Shown: one piece after another, positions 9,196-18,481 of the stretch
Layout: every line of letters starts with the position of its first letter
Numbering within the stretch: position 1 is the stretch's first letter
Assembly (NCBI GenBank): GCA_965247815.1
Contig: CBDFHW010000009.1
Coordinates: 310,001-374,000, forward strand
Length of the DNA stretch: 64,000 nucleotides
Direction: 5' to 3'
Origin: CBDAQA01 sp965247815
Lineage (GTDB): Bacteria; Planctomycetota; Phycisphaerae; Tepidisphaerales; Tepidisphaeraceae
Position numbers and translations under genes: made by a program
Notes under the pieces: generated by a model
Told to the model about the DNA's origin: nothing
What the model saw: only the letters and a program-made list of their open reading frames with translations
Database searches by the model: none

Positions 9196-9381
9196 TTACT
9201 TCGTCAAAAGCAACTTGCCTTGCCGGGTGACACGGAGCCGATACTCGACTCCCGCGTGGTCCAGAAGAACTTCGGTCTTACCGCCGAGAAGCGTCTGCAC
9301 GTCGACCTTCGGACGTATCTCCGGTTCAAGGGCGGTAGTTGCCTTCTGAGTTTCTCGAGTTTCTGCTGACTCGTGTCGCAT
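9196..9381 (-). CDS. hemP: Hemin uptake protein HemP
   Basis: A 61-aa protein whose C-terminal half carries the HemP signature: TLLGGKTEVLLDHAG, then YRLRVTRQGKLLLTK at the very end. HemP is a small protein usually found in iron- or heme-regulated loci; in several bacteria it activates heme uptake genes. No heme receptor or TonB gene lies nearby, so here it stands alone. No good ribosome site precedes the ATG at 9381. A palindrome 16 bp upstream may be an iron-regulator site. The prepilin-like gene follows 111 bp downstream on the same strand. Confidence 0.88.
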   Translation of the reverse strand: MRHESAETRETQKATTALEPEIRPKVDVQTLLGGKTEVLLDHAGVEYRLRVTRQGKLLLTK

Positions 9382-9396
9382 TTGCTTAACGTTAAT

Positions 9397-9411
9397 TGAG
9401 ATTGCGTCTCA
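9397..9411. promoter_or_regulatory. Palindrome upstream of hemP, possible Fur-type operator
   Basis: TGAGATTGCGTCTCA is a 15-bp interrupted palindrome (TGAGA/TCTCA) 16 bp upstream of the hemP ATG and 57 bp upstream of the divergent aldo/keto reductase. Known hemP genes are often iron-controlled. The match to the Fur consensus is only partial, so the assignment is a guess from position. Confidence 0.35.
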
Positions 9412-9467
9412 GGTCAAGCCTTGCAGCGTCGCCCCGGTTGGCCGGATCAGCCTATACTCTCACCCAT

Positions 9468-10409
9468 ATGAAAACCCAGAACATCGGACGCAGCGATCTA
9501 ATCTCGACCCGGCTTTCTTACGGCAATATGCGGTGCGTGGAGACGTGGAACCCGTCCGAGGTCACTCCCGAGAAGCGGGCAGTTGGTGTGAAGTCACACA
9601 TCGCCGCTTACGAGGCGGGCTACACTCTGTTCGATACAGCCGACATTTATTGCCGCGGGGTGTGCGAGCAGGTGCTGGGGCAAACCCTGCGTGAAGTGAA
9701 AGGGATGCGCGACCAAATATTGATCACGACTAAATGTGGGATTCGATTCGCCGGTGATCCGTTTCCGGCGTCGCCGCACCGGTACGATTTTTCGGCCGAG
9801 CATATTCTCTGGTCCTGCGACAACTCTTTGAAAAATCTCGGCATCGAGACCATTGACCTGTACCACCTTCACCGCCGCGACCTGCTGATGGACCCGGCAG
9901 AGGTCGCCGGCGCTTTTCAGACGCTGAAGTCTGCCGGGAAAGTTCGGGAATTCGCCGTCAGCAACTTTCTTCCCAGCATGGTGACGGCCCTGCAGGCGCA
10001 TCTGCCGTTCCCGATTGCCGCAAACCAAGTCGAGATCCATCTCGGTCGGCTCGACACGTTGATCGACGGGACTTTGGACCAGTGCCTTGAACGAAAGATC
10101 ACACCGCTCAGTTGGAGCCCGCTCGGCGGCGGGTGGTTGGGTGGCGCCCCGATTAAGGCGGACGACCCACGCCGGGAAAACAAACAGTCGGTCGTGGACG
10201 CACTCGACGCGCTGGCCAAAGAGTTCGGTGTGAGCCGATCGGTGATCTCGCTGGCGTGGTTGCTGAAGCATCCGAGCGAGATCATTCCGATCGTCGGTTC
10301 GAACAAACCAGAAAACATTCGCGACGCCGTAAAAGCCGACGGCGTGGAGTTGTCCCGCGATCAGTGGTATCGCATACTGCTCGCGGCACGCGGGAAGCCG
10401 CTGCCGTGA
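9468..10409 (+). CDS. Aldo/keto reductase
   Basis: 313-aa NADPH-dependent oxidoreductase of the aldo/keto reductase barrel. The catalytic tetrad is visible: FDTADIY (Asp and Tyr near 46-51), TTKCG (Lys near 85) and YHLHRRD (His near 130). The cofactor end is visible as PIVGSNKPENI near 285. The ATG at 9468 (MKTQNIGRSDL) is preferred over an in-frame ATG at 9396. The stop is 16 bp before the glucuronokinase-like gene, so the two are probably co-transcribed and may act in one sugar or uronic acid route. Confidence 0.92.
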   Translation: MKTQNIGRSDLISTRLSYGNMRCVETWNPSEVTPEKRAVGVKSHIAAYEAGYTLFDTADIYCRGVCEQVLGQTLREVKGMRDQILITTKCGIRFAGDPFPASPHRYDFSAEHILWSCDNSLKNLGIETIDLYHLHRRDLLMDPAEVAGAFQTLKSAGKVREFAVSNFLPSMVTALQAHLPFPIAANQVEIHLGRLDTLIDGTLDQCLERKITPLSWSPLGGGWLGGAPIKADDPRRENKQSVVDALDALAKEFGVSRSVISLAWLLKHPSEIIPIVGSNKPENIRDAVKADGVELSRDQWYRILLAARGKPLP

Positions 10410-10425
10410 CAATGCGGAGATTTTC

Positions 10426-11427
10426 ATGATCATCACAACACACGCCCACGCCCGCGCGGGATTAGTCGGGAACCCGTCCGATGGATATTTCGGAAAAACC
10501 ATCAGTTGCGTGATCAGAAACTTCCGTGCGACGGTGAAGCTCTGGGAGAGTCCGCACTTTGAAATTCTTCCGACCCACGGCGACCTTGCCCGGTTCGACA
10601 GCGTCGACAGCTTCGTTCGTGACGTAAAGCTGAACGGCTATTACGGCGGTCTTCGGCTCATGAAAGCGGCGGTCAAAAAGTTTCACGACTACGCCCGGGA
10701 AAATGGCCGAGAATTACACGACAAAAACTTCACGCTAAGTTTCACGACCGACATCCCCCGGTTGGTCGGAATGTCCGGAAGCAGCGCGATCGTCGTCGCG
10801 ACATTTCGCGCGTTGATGAAGTTTTACGAATATGAAATCCCCCTTCACCTGCAGCCGGCCATTATTCTGTCGGTCGAGAAGGAAGAGCTCGGGATCACTG
10901 CCGGGCTTCAAGACAGGGTCATTCAGACTTACGAAGGCATGGTCTACATGGACTTCGATAAGAAGCTGATCGAGAGCCGGGGCTTCGGCGAGTACGTGCC
11001 GCTGCGACCGGAAAAGATGCCGCCGATCTATATCGCATACGATCCCGAGCGGGCGGAAATCAGCGACATCCCGCACCGGAACCTTCGCGACCTGTACAAC
11101 CGGGGCGACACCACCGTGGTGTCGGCAATGCAAAAGTATCGGGGTCTGACCGACCGCGGGCTTGCCGCGATGAACGCCGGTGATTGGGACGCGCTGAACG
11201 ACGTGATGAACGAAAATTTCGACCTTCGCCAGACGATCATGCCGATCGCGCCGGAAAATCTTCGCATGGTCCAGGTGGCACGAAGCACCGGCGCGAGCGC
11301 CAAATTCGCTGGCAGCGGCGGCGCGATCGTCGGTCTCTACCGAGACGGCAAACAATATCAACAGCTAACCGATGCACTTGCAGCGATCCGCTGCACGATC
11401 CTTCGACCAATCATTTTCGACAACTGA
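10426..11427 (+). CDS. GHMP kinase of the glucuronokinase type
   Basis: 333 aa. The three GHMP motifs are present: AGLVGNPSDGYFGKT near the N-terminus, the phosphate-binding loop LVGMSGSSAIVVA near 110 and FAGSGGAIVGLY near 290. The overall sequence, including the YEGMVYMDF segment and a conserved central Arg-rich region, resembles plant-type glucuronokinase, which makes glucuronate 1-phosphate from glucuronate and ATP. Galactokinase and other GHMP kinases are less similar. A ribosome site (GGAG) precedes the ATG. Position after an aldo/keto reductase supports uronic acid or inositol-linked metabolism, but the substrate is inferred. Confidence 0.85.
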   Translation: MIITTHAHARAGLVGNPSDGYFGKTISCVIRNFRATVKLWESPHFEILPTHGDLARFDSVDSFVRDVKLNGYYGGLRLMKAAVKKFHDYARENGRELHDKNFTLSFTTDIPRLVGMSGSSAIVVATFRALMKFYEYEIPLHLQPAIILSVEKEELGITAGLQDRVIQTYEGMVYMDFDKKLIESRGFGEYVPLRPEKMPPIYIAYDPERAEISDIPHRNLRDLYNRGDTTVVSAMQKYRGLTDRGLAAMNAGDWDALNDVMNENFDLRQTIMPIAPENLRMVQVARSTGASAKFAGSGGAIVGLYRDGKQYQQLTDALAAIRCTILRPIIFDN

Positions 11428-11487
11428 CCCGTGGCTCGCCAGGCTATGCGTCCGAGCCCGCGATGCAATCACCGTTTTGGGTATCGT

Positions 11488-14226
11488 TTACCGATCTTTG
11501 ATCCAGACCATCGAACGTCCGCCGCGATTGTTCCGGACATAGTTCGGAATGGCCGTCAGCGGTTTACCGTCGGTCGAGGTGCCGTGCACGACTGTCACCC
11601 CGCCGAGCAGGTCGGGTCTATATTCGACTGTTAGAGGCGACGCCGGATCGAGCACACTGTCCAGGTTTTGATCAACGCTCTCGAAGTTGAAAATCAACGG
11701 CCCGTACTTCAGCGCGACCCGCCCGCGATCGGCGTGAACCTGATCGGTCGCTTTCACCCGCTGCACCTGCATCGGCAGTTCGAACTTGATGATGTCGGTC
11801 TTGTCAGCCGTCCAGAGGCGATCGATGACGACGTAACCGTCCTTGAGGACCACCGACGTTACCACGCCGTTGACCGTGACCGATTGAATGCCGCCGGTGC
11901 TCGGCGACGCGGCATACAGCCGACTGATGTCCGAGCTCGGCACGCGGAGCCGAACCGCGAAGTTTTTCGACTGCGACGGCTTTACCGTAATCGAAACGGT
12001 GCCCGTCCGCGGATAATCCGTCTCCTGAATCATCTCGACATTCACCCCCGCGACGTCGGGGACGGTGACGGTACTTCCGACGTAAAGATTCACATACAGG
12101 CCGTCCGTACCTTTGCTGTACATCCACGTCGGCAACTGAAGAAGCGTCCGGGGAATGTTCCCCACGCAGCACGGACAATCGTGCCACGGGTACCGAGTTT
12201 CGGACGTGTCTAGCGAATTTGTGTAGGTAAAGTTGTCACCCGCCAAATCAAAATCGCTGAGGATGGCGTTGTACAGCGTGCCCTCGTACAGGTTCGCGTA
12301 ACGTGCGTCGTGATACGCCAACTGCATGTTGTGCTGGAAAAACAGCTCTCCGCACCCCGAGCACGATTCGCAGTAAGCGTTGTTGGGCAGCGAATAGTTT
12401 TTGCCGAACCCTTCGGAGGTTTCACCGCTGCCGACCCCGCCGGTGATGTAGTACTTTTTGTCGACGATGTCGTCCCAGATCGACCGGACGGAGCTGAGAT
12501 AATCGACGTCGCCTGTCTCGGTCGCCACGGCGGCCATGCCGGCATAGAGGTAGACCGCCCGGACCGCGTGCCCGACCGCTTCGTACTGATATGTCACCGG
12601 AAGGTGGCTCTGATCGTATTCGGCGTCATGCCCGCGGTCGTCCAGCAGATGCTTTGCGAGCCCGACGTACTTATCCCCCGCGTGAGCGCCGTCGACTTCG
12701 TCCCTCAGCCGTGCCAGCTTCATCAATGCCTGTTCGATCTCCTCGTGACCGTCGTACCAGGTCCGCTTCGAGTCCGGTCCGACGTTCAACACCCAGCAGT
12801 CGGCGAGTTTGCACGCGGCGGCGAACATACGGCTGTCCCGGCGCCCGGTCATCTCGTAGTGCGCGATCGCTGCTTCAATGAAATAGCCGGCATTGTACCC
12901 CTCGTGGTCGCCCTTGCGGGTCCACCGCGGCAACCCGTGCAGCGTGTAATAAGTATCGAGATACCCGTCAGACTCCTGGGCGGCGAGGATCTTCGGAACC
13001 CACTCGTCGAGTGTTTCACGCAGACGTTTCTGCGCATCGACGATCTCTTGATCTCCCTGCGCGTCGAGCATTTGTGCGTAGCACATCGCTTCGACGTTAT
13101 TGTAAACCCAGGCGTTGCAGTAAACGGGCCCCCGGTTCTGCTCGAACGGCCCGCCCGCGAGTTTGTGAGCGGCATTTACAAAATTTTCGATTCCTCCCTG
13201 CGGCAGTTTCGGGTCAGACATCACCGCGACGCAGTGTGGAATCCAATGCGTGATCAGTACCTTCAACCGATTCGTCCAGAGCGGGCTGCGGACCTGCCAG
13301 GAAGCGGTGCGCACCGATTGCAGGCATTGCGAAGGCGGAGCCGGCCAGGCGGTCAGCTTCAGCGTGTCCGACGCTGTTGCAGACCCGTCGTCGGCTGTCA
13401 GTTTCAGCACGTAGTCCCCCGGAACCGCAAAGGTCGCGGAAGTGATTGCGTTGTTCGGGTCGACGAACTGCACTGCGCCTGGACCACTTTCCACACCCCA
13501 ATGCTCCGCGAACGTCTTGCCGGGGGCGGACAAGCCTTTGACGAATCCGTTCAGATAAGTCGCCCCGGGCAGGACCACAGACCGATCCACGCCGGCCCGG
13601 ACGACCGGCGGGAAATGGGGAGATTTTCCGGAATCGGTGACTCTCCATTGCAGTACGCCGGTTGAAGCAGGCGTCGCGGCGTCCATTTCAAGTCGGAGCT
13701 TCGTGGTGCTCAACTCGCTGAACTGAACGGCATTGGAAGCATTTTCTTTCAGCGCGATTTCCGCGTGCTCGACGCGCGCGAACTGCTTTCCGTCCCAGGC
13801 GTACAACCGGGCCTGTTGCGGCAGGCGGACCCCGTTATGGTCGTCGAACCAATAGACGCTCACCGAAGAAGTGCTGATCGGCTGGGTCCATTCGTACTGC
13901 ACCCACTGCGTCCCGTGTCGGGGCCAGTTCCCGTACGCGCCACCGGACTTGTCATTCGAATTTCTCGGATTCAGATCGAAGTTAATGCCCGCGAGTGTTT
14001 CGTGCGGCGACACGAACGACGTGGTCACGACGGCGAAATTCGCGAGATTGATCCGCTCCGCCGCTGCAGCGCGCACGCAGTTGCTGGAACTAATGCTTGC
14101 GATCAAGAAGATTGCGAATGCAGATCCGTAGCGAGCGACTAGGTGCCGATAGATTTTTCGACTTAGCATCGTCTTCACTTTCATTGAAAACCGCGTTCCT
14201 GACCGGAAGCGAGGTGCACATTTCAT
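11488..14226 (-). CDS. Secreted GH127 beta-L-arabinofuranosidase
   Basis: Up to 912 aa. The N-terminal hydrophobic segment (AFAIFLIASISSSN) is a signal peptide. Starts at 14226, 14184 and 14169 all precede it; 14184 has a possible AGGA site, so the true start is uncertain. An added N-terminal galactose-binding-like region precedes an Ig-like or beta-sandwich segment and the GH127 alpha/alpha barrel. The metal and nucleophile residues of the family are present: ESC near 620 and CPCC near 685, the zinc-binding Glu and three Cys. The YITGGVGS segment is also typical. GH127 removes terminal beta-L-arabinofuranose from hydroxyproline-linked or pectic glycans. Confidence 0.9.
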   Translation of the reverse strand: MKCAPRFRSGTRFSMKVKTMLSRKIYRHLVARYGSAFAIFLIASISSSNCVRAAAAERINLANFAVVTTSFVSPHETLAGINFDLNPRNSNDKSGGAYGNWPRHGTQWVQYEWTQPISTSSVSVYWFDDHNGVRLPQQARLYAWDGKQFARVEHAEIALKENASNAVQFSELSTTKLRLEMDAATPASTGVLQWRVTDSGKSPHFPPVVRAGVDRSVVLPGATYLNGFVKGLSAPGKTFAEHWGVESGPGAVQFVDPNNAITSATFAVPGDYVLKLTADDGSATASDTLKLTAWPAPPSQCLQSVRTASWQVRSPLWTNRLKVLITHWIPHCVAVMSDPKLPQGGIENFVNAAHKLAGGPFEQNRGPVYCNAWVYNNVEAMCYAQMLDAQGDQEIVDAQKRLRETLDEWVPKILAAQESDGYLDTYYTLHGLPRWTRKGDHEGYNAGYFIEAAIAHYEMTGRRDSRMFAAACKLADCWVLNVGPDSKRTWYDGHEEIEQALMKLARLRDEVDGAHAGDKYVGLAKHLLDDRGHDAEYDQSHLPVTYQYEAVGHAVRAVYLYAGMAAVATETGDVDYLSSVRSIWDDIVDKKYYITGGVGSGETSEGFGKNYSLPNNAYCESCSGCGELFFQHNMQLAYHDARYANLYEGTLYNAILSDFDLAGDNFTYTNSLDTSETRYPWHDCPCCVGNIPRTLLQLPTWMYSKGTDGLYVNLYVGSTVTVPDVAGVNVEMIQETDYPRTGTVSITVKPSQSKNFAVRLRVPSSDISRLYAASPSTGGIQSVTVNGVVTSVVLKDGYVVIDRLWTADKTDIIKFELPMQVQRVKATDQVHADRGRVALKYGPLIFNFESVDQNLDSVLDPASPLTVEYRPDLLGGVTVVHGTSTDGKPLTAIPNYVRNNRGGRSMVWIKDR

Positions 14227-14326
14227 TGCGGTGCGTCTCTGCCTTGTGATCTCGATCGTTATTTTACGGTAGCTAATAATAAGCGGAGATCATCCTGTTT
14301 CGTTGATCGCACCGTAAACGTACCTG

Positions 14327-15202
14327 CTATTTCCGCCGGCTCAAAAGCTGGACGAGCGCTTTGTCGTAGGGCTGGTCGGTGTAGATCGCGTGGTATTCGC
14401 TGTCGCCACTCGTGCAGGCTTTTCGAACTTCATTCATATACGCCCGCACCTGTAGCTGGTACGGCTCACGAATGTCCGCCGGATCGATCTGCAGTTGCTC
14501 GCCCGTCTCCAAGTCTTCAAGTGTGATCTGCTTGTCATATGGCAAATCGATCTCCGCGCGGTCCAACAAATGCAGCACCATCGCCTGATGCTTTCGGTAC
14601 CGAAGATGCTGAAGTGCCCGCACCAGTTCGGGCGGATCTACCCAGAGATCGCTGACCAGCACCACCATGCTACGCCGGGGTAATCGCTCGGCCAGCGCGT
14701 GCAGTTGGTTCGGAAGGTCGGTTCGCTTTCCCGGCGTGACGTCTTCGAGTGCCTTAAACAGACGATCCAGATGTGCCGGGCTGGAACCGGGCGGCAGTTC
14801 GAATTTAACCGACTCGTCGACCGCTACGAACCCGGCAAGGTCCTGTTGAATCGAGAGAAGATACGCCAGACACGCGCACAGGTGCCGGCCGTAATCGAGC
14901 TTCCCGCCGAAGCTCATGCTGTTGCTGGTATCGAGCACCAGCGTGGCCCGCAGGTTGGTTTCTTGCTCGTAAAGTTTGACGTAATACCGGTCGGACCGTG
15001 CGTACGCTTTCCAGTCCAGATGCCGGATCTCGTCGCCGGCGGCATATTCGCGGTGCTCAGAAAATTCGACGCTGAAGCCTTTGTGCGGAGACTTGTGCTG
15101 ACCGGTGATGACGCCTTCAACGACCTGCCGGGCGGTGAACTGCAGTTTGCTGACGCGGGCCGCGTCGGCCGGAGCAAAGTACTTGTATTGGTGGATCGGC
15201 AT
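14327..15202 (-). CDS. DUF58 domain protein (BatA-like)
   Basis: About 291 aa, starting at the ATG 15202; a GTG at 15211 is also possible. The DUF58 signature is clear: EHREYAAGDEIRHLDWKAYAR near 45-65, followed by a von Willebrand factor A-type strand, VLDTSNSMSF, with the metal-site DxSxS arrangement. Such proteins are usually found beside MoxR AAA ATPases and act in poorly understood protein maturation or stress systems. No MoxR gene is in the window, so it may be an orphan. It diverges from pilT across 82 bp. Confidence 0.88.
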   Translation of the reverse strand: MPIHQYKYFAPADAARVSKLQFTARQVVEGVITGQHKSPHKGFSVEFSEHREYAAGDEIRHLDWKAYARSDRYYVKLYEQETNLRATLVLDTSNSMSFGGKLDYGRHLCACLAYLLSIQQDLAGFVAVDESVKFELPPGSSPAHLDRLFKALEDVTPGKRTDLPNQLHALAERLPRRSMVVLVSDLWVDPPELVRALQHLRYRKHQAMVLHLLDRAEIDLPYDKQITLEDLETGEQLQIDPADIREPYQLQVRAYMNEVRKACTSGDSEYHAIYTDQPYDKALVQLLSRRK

Positions 15203-15283
15203 TTCCGTCACTATCTAGTCGGCATCGCACCGGTCGTTGTCCGGCCTTGTCCCGTGAACGATTCTGGCCGATATCAGTCTTGC

Positions 15284-16330
15284 ATGGCAACTCTGCAGAG
15301 TATCCTCGAAGTGGCCTTAAAATCAGCCGCGTCCGATATTCATCTGACGTGCGGGTCGCCTCCCCTGCTGCGGGTGTACGGCGACGTGCTCGCGTCCCCG
15401 TTGCCAGTCCTGACCGAACAAGATACTGCCGTCATCGCGCGGGCGATGATGACCGATCCGCAGTGGCAATTGCTGGAGATACGCCGAGACGTGGATTTTT
15501 CCTACCAGCCCGCCGGAGCCGGCCGATTGCGCGTTAACGCGCATTTTCAACGGGGTTCGATCGCACTGGCGATCCGTTTGATCTCGACCACCGTCAGGTC
15601 ACTCGAATCGCTCATGCTTCCCGAGGCGGTCGACAGGCTGACCTGCACGCAACGGGGGTTGATACTCGTAACGGGCGGAACGGGTTCGGGGAAAAGCACA
15701 ACCCTTGCGGCAATGGTGCAGGCCATCAACCAGCGCGAACCCGGGCACATCATCACGATCGAAGACCCGATCGAATACGCATTCACGGGCGACAAATGCT
15801 GCATTGAACAGCGTGAAGTCGGCGCCGACGTTACCGATTTCGCCAGCGGGCTGCGTCATGTGCTGCGTCAGGACCCCGACGTCATCATGGTCGGTGAGAT
15901 GCGCGACCTGGAGACCACCCGGGCAGCTTTAACAGCCGCCGAAACGGGGCACCTCGTGCTCAGCACGCTGCACACCACTTCCGCGCCGCAGACGATCGAC
16001 CGAATCATTGATCAATACCCGAGCGGGGAACAGAACCAAGTGCGCATGATGCTCGCAAGCACGCTCGTTGCAGTGGTCAGCCAGTCGCTGATCGTTCGGA
16101 AAGACCGCAGTGGCATGATCGCTGCGTGCGAGTTGATGCTGTGCACGCCGGGAATTCGAAATTGCATCCGCGAAAATCGCACGTTTGAAATTCCGAGCGC
16201 GATCGAGACCGGCAAGGCCTCGGGGATGCAATCGATGGACGCGTCTATCCGCAACCTGATGGTAAACGGATACATAACCCGCGAGAACGCAGTCGCAAAC
16301 GCCCGTCAGCCCGAGCGGATGGCTGCCTAG
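15284..16330 (+). CDS. pilT: Twitching motility ATPase PilT
   Basis: A 348-aa cytoplasmic hexameric ATPase that powers type IV pilus retraction. The N-terminal PAS-like domain (SAASDIHLTCGSPPLLRVYG) is followed by Walker A GGTGSGKST near 135, the Asp box ITIEDPIEYAF, Walker B (DVIMVGEMRD, with the acidic residues typical of PilT), and the His box (LSTLHTTSAPQTIDRIID). The AIRNLI-like end is seen as DASIRNLMVNGYI. A longer in-frame start at 14699 would lie antisense to the DUF58 gene and is rejected. The presence of PilT agrees with the prepilin motif protein 6 kb away, but no pilus assembly operon is adjacent. Confidence 0.95.
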   Translation: MATLQSILEVALKSAASDIHLTCGSPPLLRVYGDVLASPLPVLTEQDTAVIARAMMTDPQWQLLEIRRDVDFSYQPAGAGRLRVNAHFQRGSIALAIRLISTTVRSLESLMLPEAVDRLTCTQRGLILVTGGTGSGKSTTLAAMVQAINQREPGHIITIEDPIEYAFTGDKCCIEQREVGADVTDFASGLRHVLRQDPDVIMVGEMRDLETTRAALTAAETGHLVLSTLHTTSAPQTIDRIIDQYPSGEQNQVRMMLASTLVAVVSQSLIVRKDRSGMIAACELMLCTPGIRNCIRENRTFEIPSAIETGKASGMQSMDASIRNLMVNGYITRENAVANARQPERMAA

Positions 16331-16387
16331 AATATCAGCATTTGTGCAAGTACTCCTGCGAGAAACAAACGCATAGAGCTGATCCCA

Positions 16388-18460
16388 TCATTTCAGCAGG
16401 GTCAGCAGTGCCGCGCCGTGTGCCGAGATCGGCATGCCGACTTTCTGATCGACGGTTCCCAGATCTTTCTTCATCCACAGATCCCGAGCTTTGCAGGGAC
16501 CCTGCAGATTTAAATCCGCCCAGGTCGCGTCGACCGTGGTGTCGTCGTCGGTGCGGTTGAACAACGCGACTGCGATACGCCCGTCGGCGAGCGTTCGCCG
16601 CCACGCCTCCAGACCCTTGTGATTGAAAAGGCGTGTCGCCGGTTCGGCGAGCCGATCCTGATTGACCGCCAACACTTCGTCGTTCCCGAGCAGCGCCAGC
16701 TCCCATTCGTCGGCCGACGTGAAATCACCGCCGAGCATCAGAGGGGACGGAAAGACGCTCCAAAGTGTCAGCAGTGTGAGTTGCTCGCTCTTCGTGAAGT
16801 GCGTTTTCCGATCAGGACCGACCGAACGGTGGCCCACCGACAATCGGCCGATCGGCAACATGTCCATGTCGGGCCAATGCCCCGCCCCGCCGTGCCCGTT
16901 CCAACTGCCGCACACGTCCATCGCCGCGCTGAGCTGGCTCCAGTTGTCCCAGAAATCGTCGGTCGCACGCCAGAGGTTCGCGTTCTGTTTCAGGTGTTGC
17001 GCGTGGTCCAGCGGCGCCGGGCCGGGCGACGTGCTGAAGACAATCGTCCGACCGCATTTGTCGATCGCGTGGCGGATCGCAGCCACTTCGTTCGTCGCGT
17101 ACGGCCGCGACAAGTCGTCTACTTTTACGAAGTCGAGCCCCCACCCGGCATAGAGCTTAAACAACGAGTCATAGTATGCCTGTCCCGCCGGAGTCTCTCC
17201 GCGTACGCCGTACATGTCAGCACACCACGGGCAGACACTCGACGTGTCGACAGCGTCGGCGGCATGAAAGTCGGTGCCGAGAATCGGGAGGTTTTGCTTC
17301 ACCGCGATTCTCGGAATGCCTCGCATGATGTGGATGCCGAACCGCAATCCCATCCCGTGGATCTTGTCGGCCAGCGGTTTGAACCCCGCATCTCCGGTCG
17401 CCGACGGAAACCGATTCGGCGACGGCAGCAATCGGCCGTTCGAGTCCATCGTCAGCGCCCGACCGACCCGCGCATTCGGGTCGTTGTCGTGGGCTCCGGG
17501 GTCATACCACCGGTAATCGACCACAACGTACTGCCAGCCGTGTGGTTTAAGTTTTTCGGAAACCGCGGTCGCGTTGGCGAGCATTTCGTCCTCGGTCACG
17601 CTGTCGCCGTAGCCGTCGTAACTATTCCAACCCAGCGGCGGAGTCTGCACCGGCCCCGGGACCAGATCGAATTTCTGACCGGCGGTGCCCGAAGTGTTCT
17701 TAGCTGTCACTTCGATTGTCGTCCGCCCCGCGGGGGCGATGCCGGTGATGATGCCGGAGCTCGCGTCCAGCGTAAGCCCTTCGGGCAGGGATGCCGCGGT
17801 GAAAGTCAGAGGCAGCTGCCCCGTCGCCGGGACGGCGAGCAGCAGCGGCGTCCCGGGCACGTTCCCGTATGCCGCGGTGGCGTGAAGTTGCAGGACATCG
17901 CGGCCTGTTTCGATTGCGATCGTCGGATCGGTCATTTTAATCTCGACACTGACCGGGGCCGAGCCGTTATATTCGATTCGCGCGTCGGCCCAGTCGGCGT
18001 GATCATTTTCGAATCCGTCACCCCCGTCACCGACGCGAAGCTGAAGATCTTGAATGCCGGTCAGATCGACGTCGATCGGCACCGCAGGCTGGCCGTGTTT
18101 GACGACGCCCGAAGTGAACAGCACTTTGCCGTCACCGACCACCGTAAACTCTACTGTTCCCGACCGGATTTTGGCGTCGTCGTCGACGCCCGCCATCGAA
18201 CGAAAACGGGTCGCCGCGCCGTGAAGATCAATTTCCAATCGGCCGATCGAGTGAGTGCCGATGCCGTGCTCGAAGCGTTGCCCCGCGATCGAAATTGGAT
18301 GGCGATCGACGGACCGATCAGCCTGCGTCAGCCCGTAACCCTGGTGGGCGTTTTTCAGGTCGAGCGACGAAAGCAAAACAGACGGGGGCGCAGGGGCTGC
18401 ACCGAGTGCAATGAAGGGCAAACAACCAGCTGCGATTCGCAGAAAAGGGATGGAATCCAT
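16388..18460 (-). CDS. Secreted GH27 alpha-galactosidase with NPCBM and Ig-like domains
   Basis: 690 aa. A signal peptide (MDSIPFLRIAAGCLPFIALG) precedes an NPCBM-type carbohydrate-binding domain (about residues 28-160; GTHSIGRLEIDL). A putative Ig-like He_PIG domain (about 185-270; LTFTAASLPEGLTLD) precedes the GH27 catalytic barrel, which starts TPPLGWNSYDGYG. Catalytic nucleophile Asp lies in DFVKVDDLSRP and the acid/base Asp in RATDDFWDNW. The C-terminal beta domain ends the protein. Likely removes alpha-galactose side chains of galactomannan or pectin outside the cell. It faces pilT with 57 bp between the stops, and follows the HAD gene on the same strand. Confidence 0.92.
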   Translation of the reverse strand: MDSIPFLRIAAGCLPFIALGAAPAPPSVLLSSLDLKNAHQGYGLTQADRSVDRHPISIAGQRFEHGIGTHSIGRLEIDLHGAATRFRSMAGVDDDAKIRSGTVEFTVVGDGKVLFTSGVVKHGQPAVPIDVDLTGIQDLQLRVGDGGDGFENDHADWADARIEYNGSAPVSVEIKMTDPTIAIETGRDVLQLHATAAYGNVPGTPLLLAVPATGQLPLTFTAASLPEGLTLDASSGIITGIAPAGRTTIEVTAKNTSGTAGQKFDLVPGPVQTPPLGWNSYDGYGDSVTEDEMLANATAVSEKLKPHGWQYVVVDYRWYDPGAHDNDPNARVGRALTMDSNGRLLPSPNRFPSATGDAGFKPLADKIHGMGLRFGIHIMRGIPRIAVKQNLPILGTDFHAADAVDTSSVCPWCADMYGVRGETPAGQAYYDSLFKLYAGWGLDFVKVDDLSRPYATNEVAAIRHAIDKCGRTIVFSTSPGPAPLDHAQHLKQNANLWRATDDFWDNWSQLSAAMDVCGSWNGHGGAGHWPDMDMLPIGRLSVGHRSVGPDRKTHFTKSEQLTLLTLWSVFPSPLMLGGDFTSADEWELALLGNDEVLAVNQDRLAEPATRLFNHKGLEAWRRTLADGRIAVALFNRTDDDTTVDATWADLNLQGPCKARDLWMKKDLGTVDQKVGMPISAHGAALLTLLK

Positions 18461-18481
18461 AATCGGGCTTCTTTAGGAAGA

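Noticed and set aside
12310..13665. A 451-codon plus-strand frame opposite the GH127 gene
   Set aside because: Antisense to a clear enzyme with zinc-Cys residues; composition is Arg/Val-rich shadow-like.
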